Origin: Macrosoma leucophasiata | Taxonomy: Eukaryota > Arthropoda > Insecta > Lepidoptera > Hedylidae | NCBI GenBank assembly: GCA_036365455.1 | Contig: JAWQUS010000025.1 | Span: 25,642,001-25,706,000, forward strand | Direction of reading: 5' to 3' | DNA length: 64,000 nt | Shown here: piece after piece, positions 1 through 11,189 of the stretch | Layout of the letters: each line of letters opens with the position of its first letter | How positions within the stretch are numbered: the first letter of the stretch is position 1 | Translations under genes and position numbers: made by a program | Notes under the pieces: model-generated | The model's input: the letters and a program-made list of their open reading frames with translations, nothing else | The model's database searches: none | What the model was told of the DNA's origin: nothing

Positions 1-843
1 GGGTCAACGGTGTCATTTCCGCGTGTTTATTGATTGCATTTCCAACGTTTGGATTGGGATGTTGCAGGGAAGCGCTTTGGGACCGCATCTTAACCTGCAG
101 TGTTTGATCACGTACAGGTAATTCGTTTTGGATTGTTGTTTATTTATCTGTATGGACCGTAGAAAAAACTGTGAAACCATTCTAAAAATTGTTTTTAACT
201 TTCAAGATTTGTATTCATATTTTTGTATTTTAAACGGGACTTAATCGCGTACTATTACTCGACTACGCGTACGAGTGTCGAGGTAAATACTTCGATTAAA
301 ATAAAATAAAATAAAATAATACGCAATTAAGTCCTGTTTACACTATAAAAATATTCTTAAAATTACTCCATTATTAAAGAAAATATCATATTTGGTTTAA
401 ATGTTAAATTCAATGCCTACCTCGTTAGCGATCTGGCATGAAGATACATAATTACATACATACTTAATATTAGATCACATTTCAATAATTGTAACGAAAC
501 ATCGAATGATAAAAATACCGATCGTTGCAACTGTCCGTAACTAAAAATTCATTGATGATTTTGATCAGTATTGGAAATTATATTGTATCCAGTAAAAATC
601 ACCGGATTGTCTTTAAACTTTGCACAAATTATACATAATTATTGTTGTATAACTGACTGACATCAGTGGAACACAAAGACACAAGAAAGAAGGGTAATAA
701 AATATTTGCTCAGCATGAAGCTGATCTGGGTGCCCTTTTGGATTGACCGTGAGACATATTATTTGTCGTTATATCCGTCTGTTGTATCAAATTGCTAATA
801 TCTATTGTTGAAATGTTGTTTGTTATTTGTTCCTTTTTGTCTC
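1..843. other. AT-rich non-coding stretch
   Basis: No gene, RNA or recognisable mobile element seen. A short run of AAAAT units lies near 297-318. Confidence 0.6.
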
Positions 844-1085
844 TGTGTTGTACGAATATGTATGTATGTATGTATTTTCACGCCAGGTCCCTAACGGGGT
901 AGGCAGAGAGTGTAGAGCGCCAAATATCCCGGTCCTGACACACCTCCCGTACCTCATCTACCTTCATCATATTCTCTTCATACATGCACGCCGATTCCTA
1001 AGACTTTTGTCCCCACCATCAGACAGTACTCGACCTATTTGGTCATGGTAGGTCAGTCTTGGTCTTCCTGGGCCTCTGCAACCAT
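844..1085 (-). pseudogene. Non-LTR retrotransposon 3' fragment (RTE-like C-terminus)
   Basis: Read on the minus strand it encodes a C-terminal tail with GRPRLTYHDQIGRVLS and RNRRACMKRI, followed by a segment matching other copies in the window (VCQDRDIW, STLSAYPVRDLA). It ends in a (CATA)n-type tail at 856-872 on the plus strand. Similar tails at 30594-30694, 31635-31755 and 37213-37345 show a multi-copy LINE. This kind of basic C-terminus is known from RTE-like elements; the clade is my inference. 5'-truncated and dead. Confidence 0.6.
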
Positions 1086-2595
1086 CCACATATGAATAAA
1101 TGATTTGTATTTCTAATTTTGAATGAAATGTATGTTTTAACTCTTTTGAATTTTTAATCTTTGCGGGCGAACAATAGATGTAAGACTGTATGTAAGAAGT
1201 ATGAAACTCTACCGCCCTACTCAAATTCCGTGCGAGTCGGGTACAAAATTTGGTATTTTATGAGACAACTAATGGTAGCGTGTGCAAAATTATAAATATA
1301 TATATATAAATAGTATAAAATATTTGTTAATATTTTTTTGCATGTCACTGCCAAATCAGAAATGAACGTAGCTAACATATCACAGTAACCAGCTGGCCGA
1401 CAATCAAGTGGATACCTGTTTAGGTGAAGTGGGTCAGCCAACTTCGTCTTCATTCTGCCAGGTGTACATGCCAAGTTCGTGGTAGCTTTAAGGCCTATTC
1501 TGATGAAGTGGTATCGTAAACATTGGTTCGCTTTGAAAGAATAAAAATTGTGAAATTAAATACATTTGTTCAGTTACTTAAAAGTGCGTCAGATTAGCGT
1601 ACATAGGGTTTTCATCAAGATTTTTCTTTGTTACCATACGTACTCAGCATACACTTCTTATAGGTTTTTCTGTTGTTTATAAATTATAAAATTTCTTGTT
1701 TAGTAATTTTCGAAGCAAAAAAAGTGAGAGTAAACAATTTTCTTCTTAAATAACTTCAACTTTCAAGTCAATTAGCCCTGTAGTTATGAAACAGATTCAT
1801 TATGACAGGCACACATAATATGTGATTCATAAAGTTTTTTTCTTTGAGGTTTGGAAAACTTAAACACATTGATAATATTAATAAACTCAACTTAAACACT
1901 GTATCAAAATTCATTTCATTTATTCTTCACTTTATAAATAAGTGGAGAAGGATTCAATTTCAAGTGTAGTCCAAAGACAATTTCAGTATTAAAAATAAAT
2001 CTGGCTGGATAGTTTATTCTGAGTTATTAATCTTGTATTATTTTCTCAACCAGAAAGTAAACTGTTATATAAGGAATCTTATTTGAAACAACAAAAGAAT
2101 GAGTTAAACCAAAAGCAACGTCTGAAGGCGTGGTCGTTGAAAGCAATTTGCGGAAAATGACATCGCGTGCTACACACGTCATGATATTCTTTGTGCATCT
2201 CTCTTTTGTACATCCAATTTCATATAGCCTCCTCTTTTTTTAGTACAGTTGTATATAAATTGATATAATGCACCATTTTTGTTTGATTTAAGAGTGAATT
2301 AAGGAGCCTGACTGCATTCCATGACCTTGCGTGTTTTAGCAAAGGCATGTTATTTTCAGAATCATGCAATCTGAAATAAGAATGTTATGTGCACCTGTTT
2401 ATCTTGTTAAACATCCAATTTATATATTACTTTCTGATAAATGTTTTTTTTAAGCTATTGCATAGCTTCTATCGCGGGCCTTGAGCGCGGGGACCGAATT
2501 CAGAAATTTCGTAACGCTAAAAACCGGACGCGCCGGATTACAAATTTTAAACTCATTTAACAAAGTCATGTATAATTTCGCCGTCCGACCTCGTG
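1086..2595. other. Non-coding stretch, no gene recognised
   Basis: AT-rich sequence with a short (TA)n run near 1298-1308. The small open frames here have no family features. Nothing else seen. Confidence 0.5.
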
Positions 2596-2676
2596 GGTAG
2601 CGTGGCCGAGAGGTCTAGGCGCTGGTTTAAGGCACCAGTCTCTTCGGAGGCGTGGGTTCGAATCCCACCGCTGCCA
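2596..2676 (+). tRNA. tRNA-Leu(AAG)
   Basis: The sequence folds as a class II tRNA: 7-bp acceptor stem (GGTAGCG with CGCTGCC, one G-T pair), D arm, anticodon stem CTGGT/ACCAG with loop TTAAGGC giving anticodon AAG, a long variable arm (TCTCTTCGGAGGC), T arm GTGGG/CCCAC around TTCGAAT, and discriminator A. Long variable arm plus AAG fits leucine, reading CUU. There is no intron and no encoded CCA. A T-rich run starts about 5 bases downstream and would serve as a Pol III terminator. Unlike the tRNA-like repeats elsewhere in the window, it is single-copy and has no attached SINE body. Confidence 0.93.
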
Positions 2677-2864
2677 AGATTGTTTTGTTCATTTTTTTTA
2701 TTGTTTGTTTTTCCATTCAATATTTAGAAAGTGGTTAATATTAATAGAAAATTATTGTTTGATTTTTCTATTTTTTTTTGTTGCATTTTATTTTGTTTTG
2801 CATAATTTTAGATAATTATGTAAATGTAATAGCTTTACCGCGGCAGTCCCCGAGTGCCACACGT

Positions 2865-3073
2865 CTTTTTTATGTAATGTAAGTGGCAAACAAGCCTGCA
2901 GTTTACATTGATGTTAAGTGATGACTGCAGCCTATAGACACTGACATGAAGACCAAGGTCAAAATACAGATGTGAACACGATAGTGCTGAACACTACCAT
3001 TTAGAGGCAGATAGATTAGGTAATGCGGTGGTGCCTACGCCCTTGAGTCCCTAGACTGGTACTCTACCACTGG
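2865..3073 (-). repeat. Family B A-tailed retroposon (partial)
   Basis: First of about fourteen copies here of a ~285-bp family. In its presumed sense orientation it ends GTTTGCCACTTNCATTACAT followed by an A run, so copies with T-runs at the left are on the minus strand. Shared internal landmarks include CATCTGCATTTTGACC and GGCTGCAGTCATCACTTAAC. No protein is encoded. The A-tail suggests copying through RNA. This copy lacks a central block. Confidence 0.75.
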
Positions 3074-3290
3074 TATATCATCAATTTAAAAATAAAGTGG
3101 TATTTACATAAACAAACTTCAAACGATGTATATAAATACACTTCAAATACATCCAGTTCATAAAGCATCGTTAAATATATTTTACTATCAATATTACTTA
3201 AATATTTGACTCATCTGTTATTTAATTATTAACATCTCATTCAAACATCATAATTATGTAAATGTTTACCCAAATCATACATTTCCAATT

Positions 3291-3491
3291 AATAATATAA
3301 TAATAATGGCAACCCATTATACGTCCCACTGCTGGGCACGAGTCTCTCCCCTTTTTTTGGGGGGAGGCCTGGAGCTTACTCCACCACGCTGCTCCAATGC
3401 GGATTGGTGGAGGTGGGTGGGTTAGTGGCCAACCCGCTGTCGGATGTTTTCAAACCGCCCATTAGGCCTCCGACAAGGTTTAACGACATTT
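3291..3491 (-). mobile_element. 3' part of the 5S-like SINE, (ATT)n tail
   Basis: Matches the 3' half of the longer copy at 23051-23398 (landmarks CTGCTGGGCACGAGTCTCTC and GGTGGAGGTGGGTGGGTTAG on the plus strand) and abuts a TAA run at 3291-3307. The 5S-like 5' part is missing, as expected for 5' truncation during reverse transcription. Confidence 0.7.
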
Positions 3492-3564
3492 CCAATTATA
3501 CTTAGTTTACTTTGAATATAATTTATTGATTTTATATTACCATCGTACAGAGTTATTTTATGTC

Positions 3565-3852
3565 TTTTTTTTTTTTATGTTATGGAAGTGGCAAACAAGC
3601 ATGCAGTTCACATTGATGTTAAGTGATGACTGCAGCCTATAGACACCCACACAAAGACCAAGGTCAAAATCCAGATGCGTTACCACTCCTGAGGCCTAAG
3701 GTGTTATGCCTCTGTGCCGGAAATTACAGGGCCGTACATTACCACCTGACCGGAACACGGTAGTGAACACCACCATTTAGCGCCAAATATATTAGGTAAT
3801 GCGGTGGTGCCTACGCCCTCGAGCTCCGTCACTGGAGCTCTACCACCAGTAA
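3565..3852 (-). repeat. Family B A-tailed retroposon (near full length)
   Basis: Near-complete copy of the family described at 2865, from a 14-base T run (the A tail on the minus strand) to the CTACCACCAGTAA end. Short open frames inside it are incidental. Confidence 0.8.
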
Positions 3853-3959
3853 AGTCTACAGAAGTTCTTGTTACTATTGTGAGTGATATCAAGGTACTTG
3901 AAGTTAGGCTCTGTAAATTGTGGTCTACACTCTGATGGTTGAGTTTAAGGCGCCTAAAA

Positions 3960-4146
3960 TCCCTACTAATATTATAAATGCAAAAGTAACTCTGTATGTC
4001 TGTCTGTTACCTTTTCACGTCCAAACGACTGAACCGATTTTAATTAAATCTTGTACAGAGCTAGAGCTGACTTTGAGAAAGAACAAAAGGTACTTAGTTA
4101 TTTATAAAACGACATCCACGCGGGCGTGGCCGCGGGCAACAGCTAG
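3960..4146 (+). mobile_element. Non-autonomous Helitron, 187 bp
   Basis: Starts TCCCTACTAATATTATAAAT directly after an A and ends GGCAACAGCTAG directly before a T. That is the Helitron signature: 5' TC, 3' CTAG, insertion between A and T, no target duplication. A small hairpin (CCACG..CGTGG) precedes the 3' end as Helitrons require. A minus-strand copy at 9236-9422 has exactly the same length. It resembles the abundant short lepidopteran Helitrons and encodes nothing. Confidence 0.8.
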
Positions 4147-4194
4147 TAACCTTATAATTCCGTCAATGACTATGACAGTGTGAGACTCGAACTC

Positions 4195-4695
4195 ACTAAA
4201 TCACTGCGGTGTTTCGACTCGTCCGCCATCAGTAGCGGGGTGACGCACACCACCGCAACCCCGCTGGCGGCTTCTCATTTCCGAGTCCTACAAGGTTTGA
4301 GCCCTTTGCCTCCAACCAAAAATGGTGCGCGGAACACGAGCGCGCCAGCCTCCTCGTAACCTTTCTCCATTCGGGCGACGGAAATCCCCTTGTCCGAAGC
4401 TCGGAGATCCCTGCCCAGACCACGGCATCCCAAGACGCCTGGATAGAAGGGCTCGGGCACACAGTTTGGCCTCGAGGAGCCCTTGCGGCCCCTCTACGTT
4501 CCCATCCGACAGCGGGACCACCGTTAGGTAACTGGGGATAGGGTGCAGGACCAACTGCATACCCGTCCACCTCCTCCCCAGCCGTCTTCTCACGACAGCA
4601 GCGAGTGGCGGGTAGAGGCCAAACGCCACTCCCTCGCTGGGTTTCTCGAACGACAAGGCGGCAATCCTTCCGAGGGCTTCTGTCAAGGACCAAGC
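4195..4695 (-). other. GC-rich block, origin unclear
   Basis: A sharply GC-rich island in AT-rich DNA, with three overlapping open frames on the minus strand (up to 195 aa) rich in Arg, Gly and Pro. None shows a recognisable domain. GC-rich 3' or 5' untranslated regions of R1-like LINEs look similar, but I cannot assign it. Confidence 0.35.
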
Positions 4696-5777
4696 TCAAC
4701 CTGGTAGAAAGAATCATCTCACTTTTTTCCGTTACAGTCAATATGTAGAAAATTCGTAAATATACTCGTACATTGATATACGATACACTGTTCCGATTAT
4801 CCGTTAACATATACAAAAAAAATTACTATGCCTATGATTTCCCTAACACACAAATCCTTTCGTACAGTCAAATACAAAAAGCTTTATCAATAATGGCAAA
4901 ATGAGTATATAACTGTACGTTATAATAGAGGGAAATTACAATATACGACTTTAATTTTATTTCCTTGAGCACGATACGATTATATTTAAATAGCAGTCGC
5001 GTGTTCCGTCTGTACTCATAGTTACGATAATGGAGCAGTTGTGAATGAAATTTAGCTTGTGTTTAGGTATGCTTGTTAAGCGAAAATAAATAAGCTTACT
5101 TTAATTCGCCACAAACTGATAGGCGAAAGATTATGCTTGTATTAATACCAACAGAACAAGTTTTTTAAAGTTCTATGTAAAAGTTAACAAGTCTGTCTAA
5201 AGTCTATTGATGTTGTGGAGTACTTTACAGAGCCATACATGCCAATTTATTTGTAAAACTCGATAGAAACCCATTTTTCTCTCAAGTATTAGGTTGTGAT
5301 TTTGACATTCGTCGGGTACATCATCATACACAATTTACGGTGGCACTCCATGACGGGCTTAGGCACCACCGAATTATTATCCAACATACTCACTGCTTAG
5401 TGTTCAGTTCTATGGAGTTCTGGTCAAGGTGGTAATATATACTATATACAGTAATTTCCTGGAGAGAGGCATAGCAACATAGGCCTTAGAAGCGAGAACG
5501 GAACTACGTTTAAATTTTTGGATTGATGTAGATGCTTAAAGGTATACAGTATTACCATCAATGTGAACTCTGAGCTTGTTAGCCACTACATATTATAAAA
5601 ACTCTAGCTAGTGAAAATCTACTCCGTTAGAAAAATCTTCATGTGATTTATTTTCCGATCCAAAGATAAAACTCGAAACTTCAGGTTATCATCAACCACT
5701 ACTCTATTTAACTCTAAAATTATGAATTAAGAAGTGGTTTAGTTGAAGCATCTTGTAAATCCATTCATTTAGCCTGC
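4696..5777. other. Non-coding stretch
   Basis: AT-rich sequence; nothing recognised. Confidence 0.5.
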
Positions 5778-5912
5778 GAATTGCCAACACAAAATTTACG
5801 TACCGTATCTCCAAGTTGCGCCGCTTGGTTTAGGTCACAATTTCCTGTGAAACTCACGCTCGCTGCTTCCTGTCAAAACGGACAGCCACGGTTTCATTTA
5901 AAACCAACAATA
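5778..5912 (+). repeat. Diverged local repeat, copy 1 of 3
   Basis: Shares order and wording with 6715-6855 and 7155-7330 (ACGTACCGTATCTC, TCGCAATTTCCTG-like, CGGTTTCATTTAAAA-like blocks). The three copies are old and indel-rich. No tRNA-like head or A tail was found. Confidence 0.5.
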
Positions 5913-5937
5913 ATAATTCATCTGACATTACGTAAAT

Positions 5938-6243
5938 GTAACTTCACGCCTATAATCCCCGAAGGGGTAGGCAGAGGTAAATGCATTCATTTAAGCATAC
6001 ACGCGAACACCCACGACTCGCCGGTTACGTTTTGGCCCATGTTACAGGTGGCGAACCTGTTGCCATCTCCGGGCACATTACCAAACTCCGAGGTACTGGG
6101 AAACTTCCCGAAAATGGAAGAATCCCAATAGAACCAGAGACAAAGGATTTTAAACCGTTATCTCTGATTCTCCGACCCGGGAAAAGAAACCAGGACCTCC
6201 AGCATAGTAGTAGTGGCCTGCTACCACTACGCTACTGAGACAG
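5938..6243 (-). mobile_element. tRNA-derived SINE, family A
   Basis: On the minus strand it starts with a tRNA-like head: CTGYCTCAGTAGCGTAGTGG (A-box-like) then a B-box region around GGTTTCTTTTCCCGGG, degraded in this copy; sister copies have an intact GGTTCGATTCC. The body runs ~230 bp to GGGATTATAGGCGTGAAGTT. Six copies lie in this window, all on the minus strand. Pol III-type head and uniform 3' end define it as a SINE. Confidence 0.8.
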
Positions 6244-6639
6244 TTAAAGGCATCAACATTAAAAACTTATTTTCTTCTTATATGGAAAGCATAAATGATC
6301 TTTAATATTAGTTGATAGAAAAACAAGAGAAAACAAAAGAAGGAATCAGTATAGATAGGTACTGTGGGGGACAACTCGGTTTGCACAGAAATGATCACAC
6401 AAGTGTAACTCTCCAACGTGGACTGTATTGGGTGTTTGGGTTCTTCAATAATTTTTCAATTCATAATATAATTCATAATATATAGCATAATCACTAGCTT
6501 ACTTCACTACGTACTAGCTACTAGCTAACTAGAATATCCGCAAATTTAATTTTTACAACAAATCATCTTTATTTCAGCTATTATAGCGCTGAACCGAACA
6601 TCAAGTTATTTAAATATTAACATTACAAAAAATTACGAC

Positions 6640-7180
6640 GGATAAAAAGAGAAAATCATATTTTTTATTTTTATTTCAAAATTGACGTTCAGTGTCCCTA
6701 AATTACTCCCAGCTTAACTATGTGTTCCAACTTGAAAATTCCCCACGGCATAAACATTGCTTAGATTACCCTGGTTGCGATTATCTGAGTACGAACCCAC
6801 TCTAAGTTCTTCTCGTACAAATAAACAGTCACTGTTTTATTTTTAACAACAATACCAGAAAATAAAATAAGGAGTCAATACAGATACACTAGTACTAAAG
6901 GTTATTGTGTAAATCTTTAATCTGTAATCATTAGTCTTTGTGTAGACACCAAGTCACACCTGAAGGACTCTGAGGCCAAAACCAAATTTATTTTAAAGTC
7001 TTTTTTGCAAAATGTACAGAATTTGAACGATGATTTTGAACCGAAAATGAAATCCAGCTTACATTATTATCACCACAAAAATTTGAGAAGAATAAAAAGG
7101 GAAAATCAGATTTTATTTCAGAATTGACATCGAGTGTCCATAAATTCCTCGCAGCTAAACCATCTGTTCCAACTTGAAAA
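6640..7180 (+). repeat. Tandem diverged duplication, ~440-bp spacing
   Basis: 6640-6740 and 7085-7180 align along their length (GATAAAAAGAGAAAATCA / GAATAAAAAGGGAAAATCAG, then GTTCCAACTTGAAAATT in both), continuing into local repeat copies 2 and 3. This is an old tandem duplication of non-coding DNA. No coding potential. Confidence 0.5.
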
Positions 7181-7330
7181 TTTCCAACAGCATAAAAATT
7201 AACGTACCGCGTATCTCGAAGTTAGGCAGTTAGCTTGGCCTGGTCGCAATTTCCTGAGTGCGAACCCACTCTGAGTGCTTCCCGTCCAAATGGACAGTCG
7301 CGGTTTAATTTAAAAGCAACAACAAACTGG
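7155..7330 (+). repeat. Diverged local repeat, copy 3 of 3
   Basis: Best-preserved copy of the repeat at 5778 and 6715. A 96-aa open frame covers part of it but has no domain. Confidence 0.45.
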
Positions 7331-7469
7331 ATAAATAATGTTCATGGCACTCACGTTCTGACTTTCAACAATTTAGTTTTACAGGTGGTGCCAAATTTTG
7401 TGCATAACTGTTTCTTTTTGTTTGGAAATTTTTTTATTCGTATAATGCGACCGATATCAAAAACTAAGC

Positions 7470-7757
7470 TTTTTTATGTAATGAAAGTGGTAAACAAGCA
7501 TGCAGTTCACATTGATGTTAAGTGATGACTGCAGCCTATAGACACTCACAGAAAGACCAAGGTCAAAATGCAGATGCGTTACCCCTGAGGCTTAAGATGT
7601 GTTATGTTATGCCTCTGTGCCGGAAATTACAGGCCCGTACATTACCACCTGACCGGAACACGATAGTACTGAACACTACCATTTAGCGGCAAGTATATTA
7701 GGTAATGCGGAGGTGCCTACACCCACGAGCTCCGTCACTGGAGCTCTACCATCAGTA
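7470..7757 (-). repeat. Family B A-tailed retroposon (near full length)
   Basis: Near-complete copy, T-run at the left (A tail on minus). It differs from its sisters by a duplicated TGTTATG stretch near 7598. Confidence 0.8.
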
Positions 7758-8353
7758 AGAGAGCTAGAATTGAAATTTAAAAGCTTTTTTTGTATGGAGA
7801 AAAAAACGAAAGTAGATATTTTTTGTTATTATATTGAAACTTAGATTTTTCTGTCATTTTACAATAATTTTTAATAAAAAGCCGATTGCAGAAATCGACT
7901 TAGATATTGTTGTATTTTAAATTCTGATAAAATACGGAAAATACTATTTTTATGTAATGAAATTTTATGACTCATGAATTGAACCCTTACCAATGAAATG
8001 TAATTCTGAGTTACTGTCATTTGGTATTTGGTGTGTTTATTTCCTTAAGTTCTACCCAAGAGAAGCCCGGTGGCGTCGCTATTTTGGATCATCCCATGAG
8101 GTTTTCTAAATATATATTTAATGATAAAATCTTTTGCGTGGTTTTGAAGACACAGTAAACACCAGAAAGTAACGCGAGTTTTTAATAGATATTTAAAAGG
8201 TAATAATGGTTAATTAAGACTGAAGGTGTAACAACTATAAAAAAAAATAATATATAAAACCTATTTTAAAATTTTATGTATGTTAAAAATGGAACAGTTC
8301 TTTTGTTTATAAATAAAGTATAAGTTAAAGCTCCTCCTAAAGTATAAGTTGAC
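7758..8353. other. Non-coding stretch
   Basis: AT-rich; nothing recognised. Confidence 0.5.
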
Positions 8354-8550
8354 GACCCGGTTAGTCCAGCGGTGTGAAATTACCGCTTGATTCGAAGGGT
8401 CGCGGGTTCGATCCCCGCACCGGGACAAATATTTGTATGGCCTACAGATATTTGTTTCGGGTCTGGGTGTTTGTGTATGTGTTGTGTGTACAACGGCACC
8501 CACGACACAGGTTTATACCTACTGTGGGGCTGTGAGTGTAAGCGTATTTT
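8354..8550 (+). mobile_element. tRNA-derived SINE, family C
   Basis: The head GACCCGGTTAGTCCAGCGGT begins a 73-base tRNA-like region with A box (TTAGTCCAGCGG) and perfect B box (GGTTCGATCCC), closing with GCACCGGGAC. The body contains TGGCCTACAGATATTTGTTT and ends in a T-rich stretch after GTGAGTGTAAGCGTA. Four copies occur in the window, two on each strand, one with a deleted head. The head is not a functional tRNA: no proper anticodon arm remains. Confidence 0.85.
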
Positions 8551-8880
8551 TTTTATAACGATCATATTATCTTCTTGATAACTTTTAAAATGTGACGTCA
8601 AAAGTTTAGAGTGAAATTAAAGTACGGAACCACAAAAACATACAATGTCGTCATTTTAATACACTGTTGTTTTTACTCTGTGCATTTATGGCTGTTATAA
8701 TGCGACCCGGACTCCATAACTTTGATTTTACGACTGTGTCATGTTTTATTTGAGTTGCGAACGTGTTGAAATTTGCGATTTATCGGTGTTTTTTACGTTT
8801 CAAGTGATATTCTTGATAATTTTGAATTTTAGGACAAAATAAACCTTGTATGAGTTGATGTTGTTACATTATCTGACTAC
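8551..8880. other. Non-coding stretch
   Basis: AT-rich; nothing recognised. Confidence 0.5.
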
Positions 8881-9215
8881 CTCTTTGGGCTCGTGGTCGC
8901 AATCGCGATGCTGGAGCCTGAGGTTCCAGGTTAGATCCCAATGTCGCGTCGGGTTGATAATGGGATTTTTGTAAGAAAATTTCCAGTAGTAGTCCGGGAT
9001 CTTGAACCCGTACCTCGGAGAGCACATAAAACCTTCGGCCTTCGGCACTACGGCTTATTCTTTCCGGTCGTGTCGGATTGCCGTCCCAGTGTTGGATCCC
9101 ATTCGACTATATATAAGAATGAATGCACCTGTGGTTGCGCATACACATTATGTGCACTATAATATCTCCAGCTTAGTTAGTCCCTGTTGAAATTAGCCGC
9201 CGTTATCAGGATTCG
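8881..9215 (+). mobile_element. SINE-like element with degraded tRNA-like head
   Basis: Begins with CTCGTGGTCGCAATCGCGAT and a B-box-like AGGTTCCAGGTTAGATCCC, then a body with GAATGCACCTGTGGTTGCGC and TGTGCACTATAATATCTCC, a phrase common in lepidopteran SINEs. The head is decayed, so it is old. Overlapping open frames of 62-73 aa are incidental. Confidence 0.6.
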
Positions 9216-9235
9216 ATCTGAAGGATTATAAAATA

Positions 9236-9422
9236 CTAGCTGTTGCCCGCGGCTTCTCCCGCGTGGATGTCGTTCTACAAATAACTAAGTATTCTATGTT
9301 CTTTCTCAAAGTCAGCTCTATCTCTGTACCAAATTTCATTCAAATCGGTTCAGTCGTTTGGACGTGAAAAGGTAACAGACCGACGGACAGAGTTACTTTC
9401 GCATTTATAATATTAGTAGGGA
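9236..9422 (-). mobile_element. Non-autonomous Helitron, 187 bp
   Basis: Minus-strand copy of the element at 3960: TCCCTACTAATATTATAAAT preceded by A, CTAG followed by T, identical length. The internal sequence is close to the plus-strand copy. Confidence 0.8.
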
Positions 9423-9770
9423 TTATCATATTTATAACAATACAAACAACCCACCCCGACTTTGCGCGGTTACAATGTATGTTGTTACAAGTGATTTGAT
9501 GTATTTTTTTCGGAATACATTTCATAATAAAGTTAATACTTTACACGCCTTATGACAAACAGAAGGCTTTAGTTAACACAAGTTGTTAAGTTTTCTTACA
9601 ATTTCTAATTTTCCACGCATTTATCTTTTTTTTTTCATTAAAACTTTTTCAAAATAACAAAAAAAATATATATGCCAAATCCAGCCGTTTTGGAGTTTTG
9701 CGCTTAGCAATAGCGCTTGGAAACGATAATGTTTATTCTATATTACATTTGTACTAGCTTCTAGCTCGGA
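9423..9770. other. Non-coding stretch
   Basis: AT-rich; nothing recognised. Confidence 0.5.
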
Positions 9771-9912
9771 CGATTTGGTCAATCCAGCCGATTGATTCGA
9801 AGGGACGCGGGTTCGATCCCCGCACCGGGACAATAATTTGTACGGCCTGCAGATATTTGTTTGGGTGTTTGTGTATATGTTATGTGTGTACAGCAACCAC
9901 GACACAGGTTTA
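9771..9912 (+). mobile_element. tRNA-derived SINE, family C (internally deleted)
   Basis: Same family as 8354. The head has lost most of the D and anticodon arms but keeps GGTTCGATCCCCGCACCGGG. The body ends at the ACGACACAGGTTT phrase. Confidence 0.7.
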
Positions 9913-9928
9913 AAAGAAAGAATGAAAC

Positions 9929-10214
9929 GTAACTTCACGCCTGTAATCCCCGAAGGGGTAGGCAGAGGTAAAGCAAACACCCATGATTCTCCGGTTACGT
10001 TTTGGCCCATGTAACAGGAGGCGAGCCTGCTAACATCTCCGGGCACATTACCAAACTTTGAGGTACTGGGAAATTTCCAGAAAATGGAAAAATCCCAATA
10101 GAACCAGAGATAAAGGACTTTACACCATTATCTCTGATAAGCTCCTACCCGGGAATCGAACCCAGGACCTTGGCGTAGTAGCAGTGGCCTGCTACCACTA
10201 GGCTACCAAGGCAG
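9929..10214 (-). mobile_element. tRNA-derived SINE, family A
   Basis: Minus-strand copy with an intact A-box region (TAGCCTAGTGGTAGC) and B box (GGTTCGATTCC). A ~20-bp internal deletion relative to the 18168 copy removes the ATGCATGCATTC segment. Confidence 0.85.
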
Positions 10215-10550
10215 TCAAAGAAAGAAACATTTGAAAATCTTTTCCTAAGCCGTAGCACAATGTCAAAAAGTTTTCCAACACCCAATTCGAACGAAGCAAG
10301 GGTAGGATTACACTAGTCCATAAATAAATACACGTCTAGTCCCGATCAATATACCCAACGATCCCGTGTCACGGCGACCTAAATCAGAACCTATTTTCTT
10401 TGCTTCCTGTCTCAACATCCGACAATGTAAGACAAGATAGTTTGATGTGTTTTAAGGGATTGGTTTCAGCGGTGGATGTTAAATTGTGAAATGATAGAAA
10501 ATTTGAATAAGAATAAAATTTAAAGTAAATGTCGAATATGATGTTATCCC
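10215..10550. other. Non-coding stretch
   Basis: Nothing recognised. Confidence 0.45.
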
Positions 10551-10551
<1 letters not shown>

Positions 10552-10605
<54 letters not shown>

Positions 10606-10622
10606 TATATATAATATTATAA
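10552..10622 (+). repeat. (AT)n microsatellite
   Basis: About 45 bases of pure AT dinucleotides followed by an interrupted AT/TAA run, directly bordering a Helitron fragment. Microsatellite expansion next to short lepidopteran Helitrons is a known association. Confidence 0.9.
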
Positions 10623-10629
10623 ATAAATA

Positions 10630-10757
10630 TATTAATATTATAAATGTGAAAGTAACTCTGTCTGTCTGTTACCTTTTCACGTCCAAACGAGTGAAATTTG
10701 GTACAAAGATAGACTTGACTTTGAGGAAGAACATAGGCTACTTTTTGTCTTCTTATA
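10630..10757 (+). mobile_element. Helitron fragment (5' part)
   Basis: Matches the 5' ~120 bp of the 3960 element (ATATTATAAATGTGAAAGTA, GTTACCTTTTCACGTCCAAA) but lacks the 3' CTAG end. Confidence 0.65.
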
Positions 10758-11189
10758 TTATCCCCATCCCCCTAAAATGAAATATGCCTGAAAAGTGGTT
10801 TACAGGTTTCTTATGTTATGTACGAAAAATAGTTGCATCAATATTTTTTTTAAATGTTCCCACCAAACCCCTAAAAATGGGTAATGGAAATTGGTATGGG
10901 ACTTACCGCAATTTTCAAGGTGGAATATTAGTGAACAGGCTCTTTGGTACAAAAAAAGATAAAGCAATACCTATAAATGAACTAATATTAATACTCTTGG
11001 CACAAGATAAGAAGCAGTGTTACCCATGGCCTTTGATGGATTTGGTCACAAGTTTTTTAAGACGCGCTAACGCTGCCTTCTTGATCTGCACTTTAAAGAT
11101 GCGCGTTTTTTATTTAAATCTTTCATCGTTAATTCTGATTTATATTCCGATGTAGCCATTGTGTATGGGCAAAAGAAAAGCGGTATTTA
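10758..11189. other. Non-coding stretch with unsupported 123-aa frame
   Basis: An open frame at 10784-11155 (+) is hydrophobic and has no recognisable motif. I do not call it a gene. Confidence 0.4.

Noticed and set aside
4229..4816. 195-aa open frame on minus in a GC-rich block
   Set aside because: Three overlapping frames are open at once, which follows from composition. No domain, no intron signals.
8354..8426. Functional tRNA at the family C SINE head
   Set aside because: A and B boxes are good but the anticodon arm does not fold and the sequence is repeated with a common SINE body.
10784..11155. 123-aa open frame on plus
   Set aside because: No recognisable motif, AT-rich hydrophobic content, surrounded by repeats; expected by chance.
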